64,000 bases of DNA from Plantibacter sp. VKM Ac-2880 (GCF_015351235.1 NZ_JADKSJ010000002.1:186001-250000), one strand, 5' to 3'; counted from the stretch's first letter, positions 1 through 8,962 are shown. Program-made: numbers and translations. The notes: generated from the letters alone by a model not told the origin.

Positions 1-324
1 CCCGAGGACCACCTGCAGGCCGAACCGGACCCGGACCGGGAGTCCACGGACGTCCTCGACGGCGCCGATCGCGGCGTTGAGGACCGAGATGCCGGCGACG
101 ATCCAGAGCGGCAGGCTCTGGAAGACCACAGCAGCGGTACCGAGGCCGACCGCGACGGCGATGGCCACGCCGATGCCGCCGCCGCGGATGGTGGGTGTGA
201 CGTGCATCGAACGGTGGTTCGGGGTGTCGACGACCGAACGGTGGATGAGGACCGGGCGGATGACGAGTTGCGACAGCAGACTCACGACGAGCGCAACGAC
301 CCCCGCCAGCACGGCAGCGGTCAT
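1..324 (-). CDS. WecA/TagO/MraY-family undecaprenyl-phosphate sugar-1-phosphate transferase (3'-truncated by window)
   Basis: Membrane enzyme that moves a sugar-1-phosphate from a UDP-sugar to undecaprenyl phosphate, starting synthesis of a lipid-linked surface glycan. Only the first 108 residues lie in the window. They show a first membrane segment, the family motif DTPNHRSMHVTPTIRGGG (about residues 36-53), two more hydrophobic stretches, and VEDVRGLPVRVRFGLQ, the equivalent of the DDxxxLpxxxRlxxQ loop. The ATG at 324 overlaps the stop of the upstream dehydratase gene by 4 bp (ATGA), so it is the promoter-distal gene of the leftward operon. It is absent from simple ORF calling because it runs off the edge. 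Sugar specificity cannot be read from this part. Confidence 0.85.
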   Translation of the reverse strand, partial: MTAAVLAGVVALVVSLLSQLVIRPVLIHRSVVDTPNHRSMHVTPTIRGGGIGVAIAVAVGLGTAAVVFQSLPLWIVAGISVLNAAIGAVEDVRGLPVRVRFGLQVVLG

Positions 325-2141
325 TGCACCAGGTGGTGCGTCTCGACGCAGTCCTCGGAGATCGCCTCGCGCCAGACCGCGATGTCGAGCAGGGCCGGAT
401 CGAGCGGCTGGATGCGCGTGTGCGAGACCTTCGGGTGCTTGGAGCGGTCGGCGATCTCGTCGGTGTCGATGAGGACCTCGTGCAGTTTCTCGCCGTGCCG
501 GAGGCCGGTGTACACGATCTCGACGTCCTTCCCGGACGCGGCGATCATGCGCTTCGCGACGTCGAGGATGCGGACCGGTCGTCCCATGTCGAGGATGAGG
601 ACCTCTCCGGGGTCGCCGATGGCGCCGGCTTGGATGACGAGCTTCGACGCCTCGGGGATCGTCATGAAGAACCGGGTGACGTCGGGGTGCGTGACCGTGA
701 CGGGGCCACCGGCCTCGATCTGCGCGGTGAACGCGGGGATCGCGGAGCCACGGCTCCCGATGACGTTGCCGAAGCGCACGGACAGGTAGCGGGAGTCGGT
801 CTCCTGCGCGCTCATCCAGGCGGTGAGCTTCTCGGCGATGCGCTTGCTGTACCCGAGCACGGTCGTGGGGTTCGCCGCCTTGTCGGTGGAGATGTTGACG
901 AAGGTGCCGACGCCGACGGCCCGCGCGGCGTTCAGGACGTTCAGGGTGCCGAGCACGTTGTTCTTCCACGCCTCGTCCGGGTACTGCTCGAGCATGGGCG
1001 CGTGCTTCAACGCCGCCGCGTGGAACACGACGTCCGGGCGGCGGTCCTCGAAGACCTCCAGCAGGGAGGGGAAGTCGCGGATGTCGGCGAGCACGACCTC
1101 CTTCGTGTCGAGCAGACCGTGGCCGGAGATCGAGAGCTGGGTGGTGTGCAGACCCGTCTCGTCGCGGTCGAGGAGGACGAGTTCGGCCGGGCCGAACTGG
1201 TTGACCTGGCGCGCGATCTCAGACCCGATGGATCCGCCGGCACCCGTCACGAGGACGCGCTTGCCCGTCAGGTAGCCGGCGATGCTCTCCACCTGCAGGT
1301 CGACCGTGTTGCGGCCGATGAAGTCCTCGACGTTCAGGTCGCGGAGGCTGGGTGCGCTTTCGGCGGTGCCCGGCGCGAGCATCGTGTCGATGGGTGGGAC
1401 CACCAGCACGCGGAGCCTGGCCTCGTCGGCCCGCTCGCTGACCTGGCGGATGAAGTCGTTGTCGACGTCGGCGATGCTGATGATGATGGCCTGCGCTCCG
1501 GTGCGCTTGACCGCCGCGACGAGGTCGGCACCGGTGCCGACGACGGCGACGGAGGCGATGCGGAAGTTGCGCTTCGACGGGTCGTCGTCGATGACGCCGA
1601 CCGGCAGGTACGGCGACTGCGGGTCGCGCATGAGGCGCGGGATGATCGACATGCCGAGCGCACCGGCCCCGTAGACGAGGACCCGCTGCGCCTCGATCGG
1701 GCGACTGCGGCTGTCGACGAAGAGCCGCTTCACGTACCGGGTGATGCCCATGAAGACGATCGCGAACGGGAAGGCGATGACCGTGGTCGATCGTGGGACC
1801 CCCCAGGCGACTCCGAACACGGCGTTGACGGCGACGAGGATCGCCGTGACGATCAGGGCGACGACGATCAGTTGTTTCGCCTCGTAGAAACTGCCGAAGC
1901 TGTGGAGCCCGTGGTAGTAGCTCCACAGGTAGGCAACCACGAGCTGGGCGACCACCGCGATGACGCACAGGGCGACCGTGCCGACGAGGGCGACCCGCTC
2001 GTACTCGAGTTCGAATCGGACCAGCTGGGCCACCACGATGGCGAGGACCCAGCACAGTGCGTCGAGGGCCGTCTTCGCCGCGAAACGGGGACCGGGCGCC
2101 TGCGTCCATCTACGGGGGGCGTCGGGGAGAGTGGGGGTCAT
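321..2141 (-). CDS. Membrane-bound nucleotide-sugar 4,6-dehydratase, CapD/WbpM/FlaA1 family
   Basis: 606 residues, the usual size of the long membrane-anchored branch. About four N-terminal membrane helices (residues 20-130) are followed by a CoA-binding-like Rossmann domain with GAGALGMS (about 155) and the catalytic SDR domain with GAGGSIGSE (about 297). The family converts UDP-GlcNAc (or similar) to a 4-keto-6-deoxy sugar at the inner membrane face. The active-site segment is STDKAANPTTVLGYSKR. In WbpM-type enzymes the position four residues before the Lys is usually Met (replacing the SDR Tyr); here it is Leu. A TAGGAT box overlaps the stop codon of the upstream gene, so a secondary internal promoter is possible. 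It sits in an operon with a reductase/epimerase and a WecA-like transferase. Confidence 0.9.
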   Translation of the reverse strand: MTPTLPDAPRRWTQAPGPRFAAKTALDALCWVLAIVVAQLVRFELEYERVALVGTVALCVIAVVAQLVVAYLWSYYHGLHSFGSFYEAKQLIVVALIVTAILVAVNAVFGVAWGVPRSTTVIAFPFAIVFMGITRYVKRLFVDSRSRPIEAQRVLVYGAGALGMSIIPRLMRDPQSPYLPVGVIDDDPSKRNFRIASVAVVGTGADLVAAVKRTGAQAIIISIADVDNDFIRQVSERADEARLRVLVVPPIDTMLAPGTAESAPSLRDLNVEDFIGRNTVDLQVESIAGYLTGKRVLVTGAGGSIGSEIARQVNQFGPAELVLLDRDETGLHTTQLSISGHGLLDTKEVVLADIRDFPSLLEVFEDRRPDVVFHAAALKHAPMLEQYPDEAWKNNVLGTLNVLNAARAVGVGTFVNISTDKAANPTTVLGYSKRIAEKLTAWMSAQETDSRYLSVRFGNVIGSRGSAIPAFTAQIEAGGPVTVTHPDVTRFFMTIPEASKLVIQAGAIGDPGEVLILDMGRPVRILDVAKRMIAASGKDVEIVYTGLRHGEKLHEVLIDTDEIADRSKHPKVSHTRIQPLDPALLDIAVWREAISEDCVETHHLVQ

Positions 2142-2153
2142 AACCTGTCAATC

Positions 2154-3131
2154 CTACCGATCGTCGGCTTCGCGTTGGCTGCGGACGGGCTGCGCGTCGG
2201 CGGGGTCGCCTGGGCGTGCGCGCTCCGCGGCGAGCGCCGCGATCGAGGCCCGGAGGCCGTCATCGGTCGCGACCGGCATGCGCTCGCGGCCGAGTGCGGC
2301 GAGCAGACGGGCGCCGGAGACCCGGTAGTCCTGGGTGAGCTTGCCGAGGCGGGCGGTGTTGAGCGGCACGGCGGGCACGCGGTCCCCCACGGCGGCCGCG
2401 AGGCGGACGAGCGCGGGCGGCACCGCAAGGCGACGCACCCGGCGACCGGTGACCTCGCCGATGAGGGTGACGAGATGCCCCGTCGAGACGGCTTCGTCGT
2501 CGGCGACGAGGTAGACCCCCGTCGGCACCGCCGGCGTCCCGATGATGCTCGTGATGGCCCACGCCAGGTTCTGGATGGACACGAAGCTGCGCGCGTTGCG
2601 GAAGGCGTCGAGCGGGTACGGGATGCCTCGGGACAGCAGCCCGAACAGCAGGCGGAGGTTGCCTTTGTCGCCCGGGCCGTGGACCATCGTCGGCCGGAGG
2701 ACGATCGTCCGACGCCCTGCCGGGGGGTCGACCGCGAGCAGCAGACGTTCGGCCGCGAGCTTGGACAAACCGTACGGGGTCGTCGGGCGGGGGTCCGCCG
2801 ACTCGTCCAGCACACCCTCCACGCTCGTCTCGTTCACCGCTGCGACACTGCTCAACTGGATGAACGTGGACGCGTCCGAGGCGAGGAACGCGACGTAGGC
2901 GCGCTCGGCGAGGTCCGTGTTGATGCGGCGGTACACCTCGGGTCCGGCGGTGCCGTCGAGGTCGTGTGCCTTACCGGCGAGGTGGACGACGACGTCGATG
3001 TCGGCCGGGAACGGCTCCCCCGTCCATCCGCGCAGGGAGAACGGCACGACCTCGTGGCCCGCGTCCTCCAGGACGGGGACGAGGTTCGTCCCGATGAAGC
3101 CGGTCGCGCCGGTCACGAGTACGCGACTCAT
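2154..3131 (-). CDS. NAD-dependent epimerase/dehydratase (SDR), WbpV-like
   Basis: 325 residues from ATG 3131, which overlaps the glycosyltransferase stop by 4 bp. This junction decides the start, although the reading frame stays open much further upstream. An N-terminal Rossmann motif GATGFIGTN (about residues 8-16), an SSVAAV strand and a catalytic YGLSK (YxxxK) identify an extended SDR acting on a nucleotide sugar. Given the adjacent 4,6-dehydratase and WecA-type transferase, a 4-keto reductase making UDP-QuiNAc or UDP-FucNAc, as WbpV does in Pseudomonas, is the best inference; a C4 epimerase is the alternative. The gap to the next gene is only 12 bp, so co-transcription is expected. Confidence 0.8.
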   Translation of the reverse strand: MSRVLVTGATGFIGTNLVPVLEDAGHEVVPFSLRGWTGEPFPADIDVVVHLAGKAHDLDGTAGPEVYRRINTDLAERAYVAFLASDASTFIQLSSVAAVNETSVEGVLDESADPRPTTPYGLSKLAAERLLLAVDPPAGRRTIVLRPTMVHGPGDKGNLRLLFGLLSRGIPYPLDAFRNARSFVSIQNLAWAITSIIGTPAVPTGVYLVADDEAVSTGHLVTLIGEVTGRRVRRLAVPPALVRLAAAVGDRVPAVPLNTARLGKLTQDYRVSGARLLAALGRERMPVATDDGLRASIAALAAERARPGDPADAQPVRSQREADDR

Positions 3132-3925
3132 CGGCCGAACCACCCCCACGTGCGGAAGTACACGAAGGCGCCCTGGATCGAGTACCACATGAGTTTCCGG
3201 TTGTGGTGGGACCCCTTCGCGAAGTGATGGTGGATCGTCGCGCCCGGGTAGTACGCGGTGCGGGACACCTGGAGGAACCGACGCGTCAGGTCGGCGTCCT
3301 CGATGTACATGAAGATGCGCTCGTCGAAGAAGCCGACGCGGTGCAGGGTCGACGTGCGCAGGAACATGAAGCAGCCCGAGAGGTACGGGACGTCGAACAT
3401 GGTCTTGTCGTAGTCGTGCGACGGGTTCTCGTCGATGTCGCGGTACTCGTACCTGGCCATGCGCTTCGCGACCAGGGGCTTCAGCGGCCCGGGCAGGAAC
3501 CGGCGGGCGAACAGGTCGAAGACCGAGGGGTTGCGCTTCACCAGGTACTGGAGCGAGCCGTCCGGGTACAGCACCTTGGGCATGACATGACCGACCTCGG
3601 GGTGCTCGAGCATGAACTCGTAGAGCTCCTCGATCGCCGACGGCTCGAAGTAGACGTCCGGGTTGACGACCATGTGGAACTTGGAGCGTCCGAGGACCTT
3701 GGCGATCGCGATGTTGTGTGCGGCGCCGAACCCCGGGTTCGACGGGTTGTGCAGGTACTCGATGCGCGGGTCGTCGGCGAGGTCGCGCAGTTCGTCCGTC
3801 GGGGAGTTGTCCACGAGGTACAGCGTCTCCACCAGGGGGCTCCCGAGGGTCGAGCGGATGGCCGCACGGAGTTTGTCGCGATCGTTCTGGTACATGACGA
3901 TGCACCCGGTCACTGGACGGTCCAC
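3128..3925 (-). CDS. Family 2 glycosyltransferase (rhamnosyltransferase-like)
   Basis: 265 residues. The GT-A fold begins with VTGCIVMYQND and continues with YLVDNSPTDEL, NPGFGAAHNIAIAK and the metal/nucleotide segment VVNPDVYF, typical of WbbL-like rhamnosyl or related transferases that extend an undecaprenyl-linked acceptor in the cytoplasm. No membrane segment is obvious. GTG 3925 is chosen because GGAGAGG lies about 8 nt upstream; a longer form from GTG 3955 would add ten residues of poor quality (PSRCRRGWT). It is the first leftward gene of the surface-glycan operon within this window. Donor and acceptor are unknown. Confidence 0.82.
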   Translation of the reverse strand: MDRPVTGCIVMYQNDRDKLRAAIRSTLGSPLVETLYLVDNSPTDELRDLADDPRIEYLHNPSNPGFGAAHNIAIAKVLGRSKFHMVVNPDVYFEPSAIEELYEFMLEHPEVGHVMPKVLYPDGSLQYLVKRNPSVFDLFARRFLPGPLKPLVAKRMARYEYRDIDENPSHDYDKTMFDVPYLSGCFMFLRTSTLHRVGFFDERIFMYIEDADLTRRFLQVSRTAYYPGATIHHHFAKGSHHNRKLMWYSIQGAFVYFRTWGWFGR

Positions 3926-4036
3926 GGTCCACCCTCTCCGGCAGCGGGACGGCACCGCCGAGACACGACGGACGTGGGCCCGGCGCGCGTCGTCAGTCTA
4001 CGTGCTGCCCGGTGGTGGCCCGGGAGCCGACGGCCG

Positions 4037-4042
4037 CATACT
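4037..4042 (+). promoter_or_regulatory. -10 hexamer for leaderless HAD gene
   Basis: CATACT followed by exactly 6 nt (GGAGAG) and then GTG 4049. This spacing recurs at many starts in the window and indicates transcription starting at or very near the start codon. Confidence 0.45.
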
Positions 4043-4048
4043 GGAGAG

Positions 4049-4687
4049 GTGCCAGAGCGTGTGTTCTTCTTCGACTGCGACAAGACCCTCTACGACTACG
4101 ACTTCCGGAAGCGCCTCCCCGCGCTCGCCCGCCTGACGGGCGTCAGCCAGTACCGTCTGGCGAAGCAGTGGTGGGTCGGCGGACACGAGGCCGCGGCCAA
4201 CATCGGCGAATACCCGACAAGCGACGACTACTTGGCCGTGTTCGCCGAGGTGACCGGGTACCCGCTCTCGCTCGACGAGTGGCGGGAGGCCAGGGCGGCG
4301 GCCATGACGCCGGTCCCCGGCGCCCTCGCGACCCTCCGACGCGCCGCGTCCCTCGGGACCGTCTCCCTCCTGTCGAACAACCCGATCCCGTTCCGCGACT
4401 CCTTCGCGCAGCTGGCTCCGGAGGCGGCCGCCGTCCTCGGCGAGAACGACCTCGTGTCCGCCGTGCTCGGTGCCGAGAAGCCCGAGCCGCGGATCTACAC
4501 GAGGGCGCTCAGCCGCTACGGCGTCGCTCCCGAGCGGGCGATCCTCATCGATGATTCCGCCGCGAACTGCGCGGGGGCGACCGCCGTCGGCATGCACGCC
4601 TTCCACCTGACGAAGGACACCTCAGGCGTGTTCGACATCGCGGGACTCGATGCGGCGGTCGACGCGTTCGTGGCCGCCACGCCCTGA
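4049..4687 (+). CDS. HAD-superfamily hydrolase, pyrimidine 5'-nucleotidase-like
   Basis: 212 residues. All four HAD motifs are visible: FFDCDKT (motif I, catalytic Asp pair), LLSNN (motif II Ser), GAEKPEP (motif III Lys) and ILIDDS (motif IV acidic pair). An all-alpha cap (KRLPALARLTGVSQYRLAKQWWVGG) sits between motifs I and II. Such enzymes dephosphorylate nucleoside monophosphates or small sugar phosphates; the substrate is not determined. GTG 4049 is preferred because a -10-like CATACT ends 6 nt before it (leaderless); GTG 4061 is an alternative. It is convergent with prmC, and a copy of the window's palindromic repeat lies just after the stop. Confidence 0.8.
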   Translation: MPERVFFFDCDKTLYDYDFRKRLPALARLTGVSQYRLAKQWWVGGHEAAANIGEYPTSDDYLAVFAEVTGYPLSLDEWREARAAAMTPVPGALATLRRAASLGTVSLLSNNPIPFRDSFAQLAPEAAAVLGENDLVSAVLGAEKPEPRIYTRALSRYGVAPERAILIDDSAANCAGATAVGMHAFHLTKDTSGVFDIAGLDAAVDAFVAATP

Positions 4688-4695
4688 GCCGCCAC

Positions 4696-4720
4696 GCCCT
4701 TCGACAGGCTCAGGGACCGG
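4696..4720 (+). repeat. Palindromic intergenic repeat, single copy
   Basis: One copy of the repeat with core CCCTTCGACAGGCTCAGGG followed by ACCGG, lying between the convergent HAD and prmC stop codons. The ends CCCT/AGGG can pair. See the clusters at 8970, 42041, 46194 and 50534. Confidence 0.85.
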
Positions 4721-4737
4721 CGGTCGTGGGAGCCGGG

Positions 4738-5658
4738 TCAGCGGATCGCGATGGTGGTGCGGTCGCGCGTGGTGAGGTCGCGATGCGTCGCCGCGGCGTT
4801 CCAGCCGTCGACGGTGAGGAGTTCACGGATCGCCTGCCCCTGGAGCTCTCCGTGCTCGATGATGAGCGTGCCGCCGCGATGGAGCAACCGCTTGGCCGTG
4901 GTGGAGACCTGTCGGACGACGTCGAGGCCGTCCGGACCGCCGTACAGGGCGGCGGAGGGATCGTGGAACCGGACCTCCGGATCGCGCGGGATCGCATCGT
5001 CCGGGACGTACGGCGGGTTCGAGATCACGACGTCCACCATGCCGTCGAGCTCGTGGAAGGCGTCGGCGAGGTGTTCGAACACGACCGTCGCGTTGTCGGC
5101 GGCCGACTCGGCGAAGTTCTGCTTGGCCCAGATGAACGCCTCGACCGAGTTCTCGGTCGCGTAGATCGCGGCGTTCGGGACCTCGGTGGCCATGGCGAGC
5201 GCGATGGCGCCACTCCCGGTGCCGAGGTCGACGCCGATGGGACGCGGGATCGGGACGGCCCGCAGGGCGTCGATCGCGAACTGGACGACGGACTCCGTCT
5301 CCGGCCTCGGGACGAAGACGCCCGGGCCGACCGCGAGCTCCATGGAACGGAACGCCGCCCGCCCGGTGATGTGCTGCAAGGGCTCCCGTGCCGCGCGGCG
5401 TTCGACGAACTCCCCGAACACCGTGCGCTCCTCCGCGTCGAGGACCCGGCCGGTGATGGCCGCGGCCTGGACGGCACCACGGCCGAGTCCGAGCACGTGG
5501 CCGAGCAACAACTCGGCGTCGACGTCGGGCGATGGGACCCCCGCACGGGCGAGGATCTCGACGGCGTGCTGGCGCGCGAGTTCGACGGTCGCGGGGTGAC
5601 CGCCGGACGGGGTGTCGGCGGAAGCGGCGGGAGGGGTGCTGGGCATGAGCGAGGTCAT
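4738..5658 (-). CDS. prmC: Peptide chain release factor N5-glutamine methyltransferase
   Basis: 306 residues. PrmC (HemK) methylates the Gln of the GGQ motif in release factors, using SAM. The N-terminal helical domain is followed by the Rossmann methyltransferase core: GVDLGTGSGAIAL (SAM motif I) and VVISNPPYVPDD, with the NPPY signature that binds the target glutamine. The substrate gene prfA lies 3.5 kb away on the same strand, but cysK, cysE and an ABC-F gene on the other strand separate them. ATG 5658 is used; ATG 5646 is possible, as neither has a good SD. A TAGGCT -10 candidate lies at 5694-5699. Confidence 0.93.
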   Translation of the reverse strand: MTSLMPSTPPAASADTPSGGHPATVELARQHAVEILARAGVPSPDVDAELLLGHVLGLGRGAVQAAAITGRVLDAEERTVFGEFVERRAAREPLQHITGRAAFRSMELAVGPGVFVPRPETESVVQFAIDALRAVPIPRPIGVDLGTGSGAIALAMATEVPNAAIYATENSVEAFIWAKQNFAESAADNATVVFEHLADAFHELDGMVDVVISNPPYVPDDAIPRDPEVRFHDPSAALYGGPDGLDVVRQVSTTAKRLLHRGGTLIIEHGELQGQAIRELLTVDGWNAAATHRDLTTRDRTTIAIR

Positions 5659-5771
5659 TTATTGGGGCGGCCCTGGTCGGATGGGCCGCACCGAGCCTAC
5701 CTCACAGGCTCGTCGCGGCCGTCGGGCGTCCGCCCCCACGTCACACAGGAGGAGCGCCGTCGCCCACGACG

Positions 5772-5777
5772 TAGGCT
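5772..5777 (+). promoter_or_regulatory. -10 box of cysK
   Basis: TAGGCT about 31 nt before the cysK start, leaving a short leader that carries the GAGGAAGAGG ribosome site. The same hexamer recurs at leaderless starts elsewhere in the window. Confidence 0.45.
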
Positions 5778-5808
5778 GAACGGACCCCGAACGAGGAAGA
5801 GGAACACC

Positions 5809-6747
5809 GTGGCAGGCAGCGTCTACACCGACATCACGAAGGCCTATGGGCGCACCCCGCTCGTGCGCCTCAACCGGATCGCCGAGGGCGTCGGTGCGAC
5901 CGTGCTCGCGAAGCTCGAGTTCTACAACCCGGGGTCGAGCGTGAAGGACCGCCTCGGCATCGCCCTCGTGGACGCGGCGGAGGCCTCCGGCCAGTTGCAG
6001 CCAGGCGGCACCATCGTCGAGTCGACGAGTGGCAACACCGGAATCGCCCTCGCCCTCGTCGGCGCGGCTCGCGGGTACCGGGTCATCCTCGCGATGCCCG
6101 CGTCCATGAGCAAGGAGCGCCGCATGCTCCTCCGGGCCTACGGGGCGGAGCTCGTGCTCACCGACCCCACCAAGGGCATGGCGAACGCCGTCCAGGAGGC
6201 GCAGCGCATCGTCGACGAGACGCCGGGCGCGGTCTGGGTCCGCCAGTTCGAGAACGAGGCGAACCCCGCCATCCACCGCCGGACCACCGCGCCGGAGATC
6301 TGGGAGGACACCGGCGGGACCGTCGACGCCTTCGTCGCCGGCATCGGCACGGGCGGGACGATCACCGGCGTCGGCCAGTGGCTCCGTGAACGCAACCCGG
6401 ACGTCCAGATCATCGCGGTGGAACCCTCCGACTCCCCACTGCTGAGCGAGGGCCGGGCCGGCGGGCACAAGATCCAGGGCATCGGGCCGAACTTCGTCCC
6501 CGACATCCTCGACACCTCCCTGTTCAGCGAGGTGATCCCGGTCGAGACCGACATCGCCTACGCGACGGCGCGACGCCTCGCCACGGACGACGGCATCATC
6601 GGCGGGATGTCCGCAGGTGCCGCCGTCTGGGCGGCGCTCGAGGTGGGCCGCCGACCGGAGATGGCCGGCAAGACCATCGTGGTGATCATCCCCGACGCCG
6701 GGGAGCGCTACCTGTCGACGGCGATGTACGACGACCTCCGCGAGTAG
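5809..6747 (+). CDS. cysK: Cysteine synthase A (O-acetylserine sulfhydrylase)
   Basis: 312 residues, normal length for CysK. A PLP enzyme that makes L-cysteine from O-acetylserine and sulfide in the cytoplasm. Visible motifs are NPGSSVKDR with the PLP lysine, the substrate loop STSGNTGIA, the phosphate-binding GTGGTITG and the C-terminal PDAGERYLST. GTG 5809 is preceded by GAGGAAGAGG at suitable spacing and gives the expected N-terminus (MAGSVYTDITKAYGRTPLVRL). The stop codon forms part of a -10 box for cysE, so the two steps of cysteine synthesis are adjacent but the second also has its own promoter. Confidence 0.96.
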   Translation: MAGSVYTDITKAYGRTPLVRLNRIAEGVGATVLAKLEFYNPGSSVKDRLGIALVDAAEASGQLQPGGTIVESTSGNTGIALALVGAARGYRVILAMPASMSKERRMLLRAYGAELVLTDPTKGMANAVQEAQRIVDETPGAVWVRQFENEANPAIHRRTTAPEIWEDTGGTVDAFVAGIGTGGTITGVGQWLRERNPDVQIIAVEPSDSPLLSEGRAGGHKIQGIGPNFVPDILDTSLFSEVIPVETDIAYATARRLATDDGIIGGMSAGAAVWAALEVGRRPEMAGKTIVVIIPDAGERYLSTAMYDDLRE

Positions 6748-6750
6748 GCT
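6745..6750 (+). promoter_or_regulatory. -10 box of cysE embedded in cysK stop codon
   Basis: TAGGCT, whose first three bases are the cysK TAG stop, ends 6 nt before the cysE ATG at 6757. No SD is present, so a leaderless cysE transcript is expected in addition to any cysK read-through. Confidence 0.5.
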
Positions 6751-6756
6751 CGACCC

Positions 6757-7323
6757 ATGGGAATGCTGTCGCGGGTCCGCGAGGACATCGGAGCGGCACG
6801 AGCCCACGACCCGGCGGCCCGCGGCAGCCTCGAGATCGCCCTCAGCTACGCCGGGCTGCACGCAGTGTGGGCGCACCGGCTGAACCACCGCCTGTGGCGC
6901 CGCGGCTTCCGGAGCCTTGCACGCTTCGGTTCGCAGTTCGCCCGATTTCTCACCGGGGTGGAGATCCACCCGGGCGCCCGCATCGGTCGGCGGTTCTTCA
7001 TCGACCACGGCATGGGCGTCGTCATCGGCGAGACCGCCGAGGTCGGCGACGACGTCATGATCTACCACGGCGTCACCCTCGGCGGGAAGAGCCGCGGATC
7101 CGGCAAACGTCACCCGACGATCGGCGACGGGGTCGCCGTCGGAGCCGGGGCGAAGATCCTCGGGCCGATCCGCATCGGAGCCGAGACCATCATCGGTGCG
7201 AACGCCGTCGTCACCAAGGCCTGCCCGCCGCGCAGCCTGCTGCTCGGCGTGCCGGCGGTCGAACGGCCGCGCGGCAGCGGAGCCCATGGTCTCGCCCTCC
7301 TCGACCCCGAGTACCACATCTGA
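6757..7323 (+). CDS. cysE: Serine O-acetyltransferase
   Basis: 188 residues, the short actinobacterial form. It transfers acetyl from acetyl-CoA to L-serine, supplying O-acetylserine to CysK. The N-terminal alpha domain ([13 protein letters not shown]-like, residues 10-60) leads into left-handed beta-helix hexapeptide repeats: [44 protein letters not shown]. The catalytic His lies in IDHG and the CoA-contacting [18 protein letters not shown] follows. The start is fixed by the upstream TAGGCT with 6-nt spacing. It is likely to form the cysteine synthase complex with the adjacent CysK product. Confidence 0.95.
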   Translation: MGMLSRVREDIGAARAHDPAARGSLEIALSYAGLHAVWAHRLNHRLWRRGFRSLARFGSQFARFLTGVEIHPGARIGRRFFIDHGMGVVIGETAEVGDDVMIYHGVTLGGKSRGSGKRHPTIGDGVAVGAGAKILGPIRIGAETIIGANAVVTKACPPRSLLLGVPAVERPRGSGAHGLALLDPEYHI

Positions 7324-7405
7324 TCACGCTGAGCCGTCAGGCTCCTCCCCCGGCGTCCGGCGCCTTGCCGCGTCCCGCCGCACCCACGCACCTCGAGAGG
7401 GCACC

Positions 7406-8962
7406 ATGAGTCTCATCCGTCTGCACGACGTCACCGTCCGCTTCGAGGACCGCCCGGTCCTGCGCGACGTCTTCTTCCGTCTCGAACCCGGCGACCGCGT
7501 GGGACTGATCGGGCGGAACGGTTCCGGCAAGTCCACCCTCCTGAAGCTCGCCCTCGACCAGATCCAGCCCGACTCGGGCACCGTGACCATCGAGGACGGC
7601 ACACGGATCGGGTACTTCTCACAGTTCTCAGAGCTCGACGGCAGCGCCACCATCACCGAGGTCCTCGAAGAATTGTTCGGGCACATCCACGCGATCGAGG
7701 CGGAACTCGCGTCGATCGACGCAGCGATCGCCGCAGACCCGAACGACCTCGACGGCATGACCAAGCTCATCGAACGCCAGGCCGAGCTCTTCGAGGAGAT
7801 GGAGCGCCAGGACGGCTGGGACTACCAGCGCCACATCGACACCGCGCTCACCACGCTCGGCTTCGACACCGCACGCCGGGTGCTACCCATCGACGCGCTC
7901 TCCGGCGGGTGGCGGAACCGCGCGGCCCTCGCCAAGATCCTCCTCGAACGCCCAGATGTGCTCCTGCTCGACGAGCCGACGAACTTCCTCGACGTCGCCG
8001 GCGTCGAGTGGCTCGAGTCCTGGTTCGGCTCGTTCCGTGGCGCGGCCATCGTCGTCTCGCACGACCGGACCTTCCTCGACGCCGTGGTCACCCGCATCGT
8101 CGAAGTGGAGAACTTCCACCTCCACGACTACCCCGGCAGCTTCGACGAGTACGTCGTGCAGAAGCAGTTCCGGTTGAAGAGCCTCGAGGCGCAGTTCGTC
8201 CACGAGTCGGAGCTGCTCGCGTTCGAGGCCGAGGGCATCTCGGATCGCCGGGAGGCGGCGAAGGCCGCCGGCAAGAAGGACCTCTCCTCCCAGCTGGCGA
8301 AGATCAAAAAGGCCAGGCCGCCGCGCCCCGTCGACGACATCATCACCGACATCTACGGCGGTCTGCACATCAAGGACACCCTGTGCCGGATCCAGGGGCT
8401 CACGAAGGCGTACGGCGAGCACACCCTCTTCGACGGCTTGGACCTCGAGATCGGCCGCCGCGAACGGATCGTCGTCCACGGCCCGAACGGCGCCGGCAAG
8501 TCCACCTTCCTCCGCATCCTCGAGGGCGACGAACGCCCGGACGCCGGGCACGTCACCTGGACGGGCGGGGTCCGGTACGCCTCGTACAACCAGATGGTCG
8601 ACGACCTCGACCTCACCGACACCGTCGCGCACGCGGTGGGCGCTATGCCGGACAGCCTCGCGTTCGCCGCCACCAAGAAGTCCGTGAACCGCTTCCTCGG
8701 GATGTTCCAGTTCTCCGACGCCGACCTCAAACAGAAGATCGGCATGCTCTCCGGTGGCCAGCGCGCCCGCGTGGCGATGGCCCAGTGCCTGCTCTCGGGG
8801 GCGTCGGTGCTCCTCCTCGACGAGCCGACGAACCACCTCGACCTCGCGAGCACCCAGGTGATGGAGCGCGCACTCGTGCACTTCCCCGGCGCGATCGTGG
8901 TGGTCAGCCACGACCGCTTCTTCGCCGACAAGGTCGCGACGAAGCGCCTGCGCATCGGCTGA
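7406..8962 (+). CDS. ABC-F family ATPase (ribosome-associated type)
   Basis: 518 residues, two fused ABC ATPase domains and no membrane segments. Walker A motifs are GRNGSGKST (about residue 36) and GPNGAGKST (about 360). Signatures are LSGGWRNR and LSGGQRAR; Walker B runs are LLLDEPTNFLD and LLLDEPTNHLD. The charged linker between domains (about 235-320, FVHESELLAFEAEGISDRREAAKAAGKKD) is the P-site tRNA interaction motif region of ABC-F factors, which act on stalled or antibiotic-bound ribosomes. The subgroup (EttA-, Uup- or resistance-type) is not decided. ATG 7406 follows GAGAGG at 6 nt. A cluster of six palindromic repeats starts 8 bp after the stop. Confidence 0.9.
   Translation: MSLIRLHDVTVRFEDRPVLRDVFFRLEPGDRVGLIGRNGSGKSTLLKLALDQIQPDSGTVTIEDGTRIGYFSQFSELDGSATITEVLEELFGHIHAIEAELASIDAAIAADPNDLDGMTKLIERQAELFEEMERQDGWDYQRHIDTALTTLGFDTARRVLPIDALSGGWRNRAALAKILLERPDVLLLDEPTNFLDVAGVEWLESWFGSFRGAAIVVSHDRTFLDAVVTRIVEVENFHLHDYPGSFDEYVVQKQFRLKSLEAQFVHESELLAFEAEGISDRREAAKAAGKKDLSSQLAKIKKARPPRPVDDIITDIYGGLHIKDTLCRIQGLTKAYGEHTLFDGLDLEIGRRERIVVHGPNGAGKSTFLRILEGDERPDAGHVTWTGGVRYASYNQMVDDLDLTDTVAHAVGAMPDSLAFAATKKSVNRFLGMFQFSDADLKQKIGMLSGGQRARVAMAQCLLSGASVLLLDEPTNHLDLASTQVMERALVHFPGAIVVVSHDRFFADKVATKRLRIG

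Noticed and set aside
3128-3955. Longer GT2 start at GTG 3955
   Set aside because: It adds ten residues (PSRCRRGWT) without homology, while GTG 3925 has GGAGAGG at proper spacing.
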